Of a stretch of 10,772 nt of DNA, positions 7,268 through 10,772 are shown piece by piece. The notes beneath the pieces are model-generated. The model was not told the origin of the DNA and ran no database searches. It saw nothing but the letters and a program-made list of their open reading frames with translations. Positions within the stretch are counted from its first letter, which is position 1, and the number at the start of each line of letters is the position of its first letter. Origin of the DNA: Cellvibrionales bacterium (GTDB taxonomy: Bacteria; Pseudomonadota; Gammaproteobacteria; Pseudomonadales; UBA7434); contig JABIQF010000167.1 in assembly GCA_018668095.1 (NCBI GenBank), positions 1-10,772 of the forward strand, written 5' to 3'. A program made the translations under genes and the position numbers.

Positions 7268-9496
7268 TTATTTGCGTGAGCGACTGCTCCACTGGCCACC
7301 AACGGCCTTATTGCTCGGTTTTCTACCCGCCTTCTTATTGGGCCCGCCTGTTGCACCACGACGGCCAGCAGGCTGACCACCTCTACGATTCATCGATTTT
7401 TCGGCGGGAACCAATTGATTTGGCCCATCACCAATAAGCTCTGCACGATTCATTTTAATTAATGAAGCACGCAAATAAGCCCAGTTCTTTTCATCGTGAT
7501 AACGCAAAAACGCTTTTTGTAAGCGGCGCTGCTCTAAATTTTTAGCAACAAATATTTTTTCACCGCGCTTATACATTAATTTTTTAAGCGGGTTACGCCC
7601 AGAGTGATACATGGCCGTTGCCAACGCCATTGGCGATGGATAAAACGTTTGCACCTGATCAACACGAAAATCATTGCGCTTTAACCACAATGATAAATTC
7701 ATCATATCTTCATCACTACTGCCCGGATGCGCAGCAATAAAATACGGAATCAAATATTGTTTTTTCTTCGCCTGCTTGGTGTACTTCTCAAACATTTTCT
7801 TAAAGGCATCATAACTACCCATGCCCGGCTTCATCATTTTCGATAGCGTTGCATCTTCACTGTGCTCAGGCGCTATTTTTAAATAACCACCGACATGATG
7901 CGTCACTAATTCTTTTACGTATTCTTCATCCAGCACAGCTAAGTCATAACGTAAACCAGAAGCAATCAAAATTCGCTTAACACCGCGCAAGGCGCGTGCT
8001 TTACGATATAACTGAGTTGTTGGCTTATGATCTGTTTCTAAATTTTTGCAAATAGTCGGATATACACAAGACAATCGACGGCAATTCGCCTGAATCACAT
8101 CATCATTACAATTAAGATGATACATATTGGCCGTTGGGCCACCTAAATCAGAAATCGTACCGGTAAAGCCTGGCACTTGATCTCGAATCTTTTCAATTTC
8201 ATCTAATACTGATTGCTCAGAACGACTTTGTATAACGCGACCTTCGTGCTCAGTAATAGAACAAAAAGTACAACCACCAAAGCAACCTCGCATAATATTG
8301 ACTGAGGTTTTTATCATGTCATAAGCAGGAATAACGGCATCGCCATAACTTGGATGCGGTCGACGCTGATACGGCAAGGCAAAGACGCCGTCCATTTCTT
8401 CGGTAGTCAATGGAATAGGCGGCGGATTAACCCAGACTTCACGACCATCATGCTTTTGCATAATCGCGCGCGCGTTGTGCGGATTACTCTCTTGATGCAA
8501 TACTCTAGAGGCATGTGCATACAAGACAGGATCATTGCGGACTTTTTCAAATGACGGCAAACGGACATAAGCCGCATCGGCACTAATGCTTTGCTCACTT
8601 AAGGTTTTAATTGCCAGCGGCATAGGAATAATTTTTACAACATCTTCGGTATCGGCATTCGCTGCTTGGGTACGATCACGATCGCATTCGCTTTCGTCGA
8701 CATCATAGTGATAAGGATTCGGCATTTTATCAATGGCGTTAGGCCAATCGATACGCGTTGAATCAATTTCAACAAAGCCTTTAGGCGCTTCACTGACAAT
8801 AGTGGTGGTACCGCGTAAACGCCCCGCCGCTTTAATATCGCGACCTGAACCTAATAAATGAGCAACCTCACAAAGCGCACGCTCGGCATTACCGTATAAC
8901 AAAATATCAGCACCGCTATCGACCAATATCGATCGTCTAACGGAATCACTCCAGTAATCATATTGCGCTATGCGACGTAAACTGGCTTCAATACCGCCAA
9001 TAACAATTGGCACTTTCGGAAAAGCCTGACGGCAGCGCTGGGTATAGACAATCACGCAGCGATCGGGACGCTTGCCACCTTCGCCGCCAGCAGTGTAAGC
9101 ATCATCGCTACGCATCCGTAAATCGGCGGTATAGCGGTTAATCATCGAATCCATGTTGCCGCCGGTCACACCAAAGAATAAATTCGGTGCACCTAACTCG
9201 GCGAAGGCAGCATCGGCTGCGGCATCACCTTGATGCCATGCTGGCTGGCTTATAATACCGACTCTAAAGCCTTGTGACTCGAGCATACGGCCAATAACGG
9301 CCATACCAAAGCTCGGATGATCAACGTAGGCATCGCCAGTGACAAGAATAATATCGCAGCTATCCCAACCTAAGGCGTCCATTTCTGCACGAGTCATGGG
9401 CAAATAAGGCGCTACGCCAAAGCACTCAGCCCAATATTTAGGATAAGCGAATAAATCGGGTGCCTTTACCGGCTGACAAAGTGATGATGAGGCCAA
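7268..9496 (-). CDS. ygiQ: YgiQ family radical SAM protein (UPF0313), TTG start
   Basis: Radical S-adenosylmethionine enzyme of the YgiQ family; to my knowledge its substrate is unestablished. The 742-aa protein has a family-specific N-terminal domain (about 10-370, with DIILVTGDAYVDHPSFG near 48-64), then the radical SAM barrel with the 4Fe-4S motif CFGGCTFC (Cys405, Cys409, Cys412), then a C-terminal region of the DUF3362 type. A second Cys group, C463-X8-C472-X4-C477-X5-C483, lies inside the barrel. The tail after about residue 700 is basic, Gly/Arg/Lys-rich and probably disordered. The start is TTG: the frame is open upstream to a TGA at 9575-9577 without ATG or GTG, and the TTG-initiated sequence (MASSSLCQPVKAPDLF) aligns with the E. 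coli YgiQ N-terminus as I recall it. The first internal Met is residue 34, too late. Only a poor ribosome binding site (AAAGAA) precedes it, so expression may be low. Convergent with the opp operon. Confidence 0.95.
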   Translation of the reverse strand: MASSSLCQPVKAPDLFAYPKYWAECFGVAPYLPMTRAEMDALGWDSCDIILVTGDAYVDHPSFGMAVIGRMLESQGFRVGIISQPAWHQGDAAADAAFAELGAPNLFFGVTGGNMDSMINRYTADLRMRSDDAYTAGGEGGKRPDRCVIVYTQRCRQAFPKVPIVIGGIEASLRRIAQYDYWSDSVRRSILVDSGADILLYGNAERALCEVAHLLGSGRDIKAAGRLRGTTTIVSEAPKGFVEIDSTRIDWPNAIDKMPNPYHYDVDESECDRDRTQAANADTEDVVKIIPMPLAIKTLSEQSISADAAYVRLPSFEKVRNDPVLYAHASRVLHQESNPHNARAIMQKHDGREVWVNPPPIPLTTEEMDGVFALPYQRRPHPSYGDAVIPAYDMIKTSVNIMRGCFGGCTFCSITEHEGRVIQSRSEQSVLDEIEKIRDQVPGFTGTISDLGGPTANMYHLNCNDDVIQANCRRLSCVYPTICKNLETDHKPTTQLYRKARALRGVKRILIASGLRYDLAVLDEEYVKELVTHHVGGYLKIAPEHSEDATLSKMMKPGMGSYDAFKKMFEKYTKQAKKKQYLIPYFIAAHPGSSDEDMMNLSLWLKRNDFRVDQVQTFYPSPMALATAMYHSGRNPLKKLMYKRGEKIFVAKNLEQRRLQKAFLRYHDEKNWAYLRASLIKMNRAELIGDGPNQLVPAEKSMNRRGGQPAGRRGATGGPNKKAGRKPSNKAVGGQWSSRSRK

Positions 9497-9660
9497 AATT
9501 TGAGTTCTTTTATGCTGGAATCTGAAGACAAATAGCGCTGTAGAGCAGCTACTAGGCTTATTAAGCTCAGACCTTCAAATAACTGAGGCCCGAGCGACGA
9601 ATAAGCGGGCATTTAACCATATGCAGCAAGATTTGTATTGTGATTACTCGGCAATAAAGC
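9497..9660 (-). promoter_or_regulatory. Spacer upstream of ygiQ with small inverted repeats
   Basis: This 164-bp noncoding gap should hold any separate ygiQ promoter. I see no strong -35/-10 pair on the - strand. Two small inverted repeats occur: GCTTA-T-TAAGC at 9556-9566, and GCCCG (9588-9592) with CGGGC (9606-9610) around a 13-nt loop. Neither is followed by a T-run, so they are not good intrinsic terminators. Since both flanking genes lie on the - strand, ygiQ could also be read through from the lipoprotein gene. Confidence 0.25.
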
Positions 9661-9677
9661 CTAACGAATATCGTTAG
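9652..9677 (-). terminator. Possible weak intrinsic terminator overlapping the lipoprotein stop codon
   Basis: On the - strand, CTAACGA-TAT-TCGTTAG (9677-9661) is a perfect 7-bp inverted repeat with a 3-nt loop, followed by GCTTTATTG. The palindrome covers the last codons and the TAG stop of the TPR lipoprotein gene. The stem has only three G-C pairs per arm and the T-tract is interrupted, so termination would be inefficient. It could equally be a protein-binding site or chance. Confidence 0.3.
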
Positions 9678-10772
9678 TTCCGCCCTCTTTTAGGGCTTTA
9701 ACTTTATCGAGAATACGTTGTGCACGCTCAATATTTGCCAACAAATGAGAATCATTAGGGGCCAGCGGCAATGCGGACTGCCAAGCCATTAACGCATACT
9801 CAATATTACCCTCCGAATAGTAAGCCTCTCCTAATGCCGTGGCACGCTCAACCTCAAGCAGTAAGTTCGCATTTAACTGCTGCTGCTCATCAATTAAGGC
9901 TTTATCGCCCGGCCGCTGCTTCAGCATGGCCATAAGAATATTTTTAGCGGTAAGCCATTGCTGCTGATCAATGGCAGCATCGTAATCGGCTAACTGTTGC
10001 TGCTGCTTTTTCGATAAAGCACTATTATTATTAAGCACTATTTGCGCCTTCTGTTGCTCTAACAATAACGATCGAAGCCGCTTAATATCGGTTAATATCA
10101 CCGGTGAATCTTCAAGACGCTGAATGCTACGCAAATGCGCTAAAGCCAAACCATACTCTCGCTCAGCCTCCGCTATTGCCGCATAGGCCTTGACCGTCAC
10201 TATTAATCGATCTCGTTTGTCCCTCTCCTGCTGCCAGCGTCGCAATGCAATCACATCATCTGCATCTGCTTTATATAAGCGCTCATAAAATCGTAAGGTC
10301 TTCGGCAAATGTTGAGCTTCTAATTTTGCCAAGCCAAGTGTTAAGCCATCAACATACTGCTGCCGTTGTCGATCCACATCGGCAAACAGTTCATCTAACA
10401 CATCGTTGGAGGGAAGATGCTGACGTAAAAACTGCTGTTCGACATTGGCTATCTGCCATTCATCGCGACGCGCCAAACGCTGTAAACGCTGCACCTGCTC
10501 TTGTTGAAATGCAGCGGCCTCGATGGTCGTTCTCTCACGAATGGCTAGCCAATAATTTTTATCCTGCTCTTCTAAAGATCGAGCCAACTGCGTGTCGGCA
10601 ATCGCTAACACTTCATTAAAGTTTTTTTGCTCAAGCAACAGATTAATATCTTGCGGATTAGCTGTCGATAGCCCCTGCAACCAAGAGCAACTGCAAAGCA
10701 TTGAGAGCAATAAAGCCATCACCATTAATTGACGTAGATGGACGCGCTTAAAACAAAAACCATTTTTGATTA
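9661..10772 (-). CDS. TPR/coiled-coil lipoprotein of unknown function, 5' end probably outside the window
   Basis: Not assignable to a named family. From the first in-window ATG (10723-10725) it encodes 354 aa. MVMALLLSMLCSC gives a lipobox-like LCSC, but the lipid-carrying Cys would be residue 13 with no basic residue before it, too short for a signal peptide, and that ATG has no ribosome binding site. The frame remains open to the window edge and reads KNGFCFKRVHLRQL upstream, supplying the missing basic n-region, so the true start probably lies beyond 10772. The mature part is helical and rich in Gln, Leu, Ala and Arg. TPR-like helix pairs are visible at about 244-284 (AIDQQQWLTAKNILMAMLKQ) and 295-338 (GEAYYSEGNIEYALMAWQSA). 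A scaffold or assembly role in the envelope is typical of such proteins but is only inferred. It lies on the same strand as ygiQ, 164 bp upstream. Confidence 0.75.
   Translation of the reverse strand, partial: IKNGFCFKRVHLRQLMVMALLLSMLCSCSWLQGLSTANPQDINLLLEQKNFNEVLAIADTQLARSLEEQDKNYWLAIRERTTIEAAAFQQEQVQRLQRLARRDEWQIANVEQQFLRQHLPSNDVLDELFADVDRQRQQYVDGLTLGLAKLEAQHLPKTLRFYERLYKADADDVIALRRWQQERDKRDRLIVTVKAYAAIAEAEREYGLALAHLRSIQRLEDSPVILTDIKRLRSLLLEQQKAQIVLNNNSALSKKQQQQLADYDAAIDQQQWLTAKNILMAMLKQRPGDKALIDEQQQLNANLLLEVERATALGEAYYSEGNIEYALMAWQSALPLAPNDSHLLANIERAQRILDKVKALKEGGTNDIR

Noticed and set aside
7254..7300. Hairpin-like GAGC-GACT-GCTC and GGCC repeats at the convergent junction
   Set aside because: They fall inside the 3' end of ygiQ, are short, and no T-run follows on either strand, so I do not call a bidirectional terminator.
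10245..10619. 124-codon open frame on the + strand
   Set aside because: It lies antisense to the TPR lipoprotein gene, has no recognisable domain or ribosome binding site, and is best explained as a shadow of the Gln/Leu-rich coding strand.
10726..10763. 12-codon open frame on the - strand whose TAA overlaps the ATG at 10725 (TAATG)
   Set aside because: It suggested translational coupling, but the frame is tiny and lacks a ribosome binding site. The lipoprotein frame is itself open through this stretch, so an upstream start explains the data better.
1..10772. Search for a mobile element, defence system, CRISPR array or RNA gene
   Set aside because: All coding space is accounted for by transporter, peptidase, radical SAM and TPR lipoprotein genes. 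No transposase, integrase, spaced repeat or tRNA-like fold was seen.

Overview
The window reads as chromosome from a Gram-negative gammaproteobacterium. The evidence is the lipobox signal peptides, OppA/OppB/OppC proteins close to the enterobacterial ones, and a YgiQ protein colinear with the E. coli protein as I remember it. Base composition is moderate. A marine lineage is plausible, but genus and family cannot be assigned from sequence alone. No tRNA, rRNA, CRISPR array, insertion sequence, integrase or phage gene was seen.

Layout. Positions 1-129 are a noncoding leader with a weak promoter-like element and a short inverted repeat. Positions 130-7253 on the + strand form one tightly packed five-gene operon: a lipoprotein M3 (thimet-oligopeptidase-like) metallopeptidase, an OppA-type peptide-binding lipoprotein, the permeases OppB and OppC, and a single polypeptide carrying both ATPase domains (an OppD-OppF type fusion). 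The first two genes overlap by 11 bp and the other junctions are 2-3 bp, so co-transcription and translational coupling are likely. Convergent to it, after only 14 bp, lies a ygiQ-type radical SAM gene (9496 down to 7268, TTG start). Upstream of that, on the same strand, is a TPR/coiled-coil lipoprotein gene whose 5' end probably lies beyond the right edge.

How it works together. The operon looks like a peptide-scavenging module. A lipid-anchored zinc peptidase would cut oligopeptides in the periplasm or at the outer membrane. A membrane-tethered OppA would capture the products, OppBC would form the channel, and the fused ATPase would drive import. The lipobox +2 residues (Gln for the peptidase, Asp for OppA) predict outer- and inner-membrane placement respectively under the E. 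coli sorting rule. The YgiQ and TPR lipoprotein genes have no visible functional link to the operon.

I found no clearly new system. The points most worth a second look are the peptidase-transporter coupling, the tethered OppA, a perfect 18-bp tandem duplication inside the peptidase signal peptide, and a conserved-looking extra four-cysteine cluster in YgiQ.
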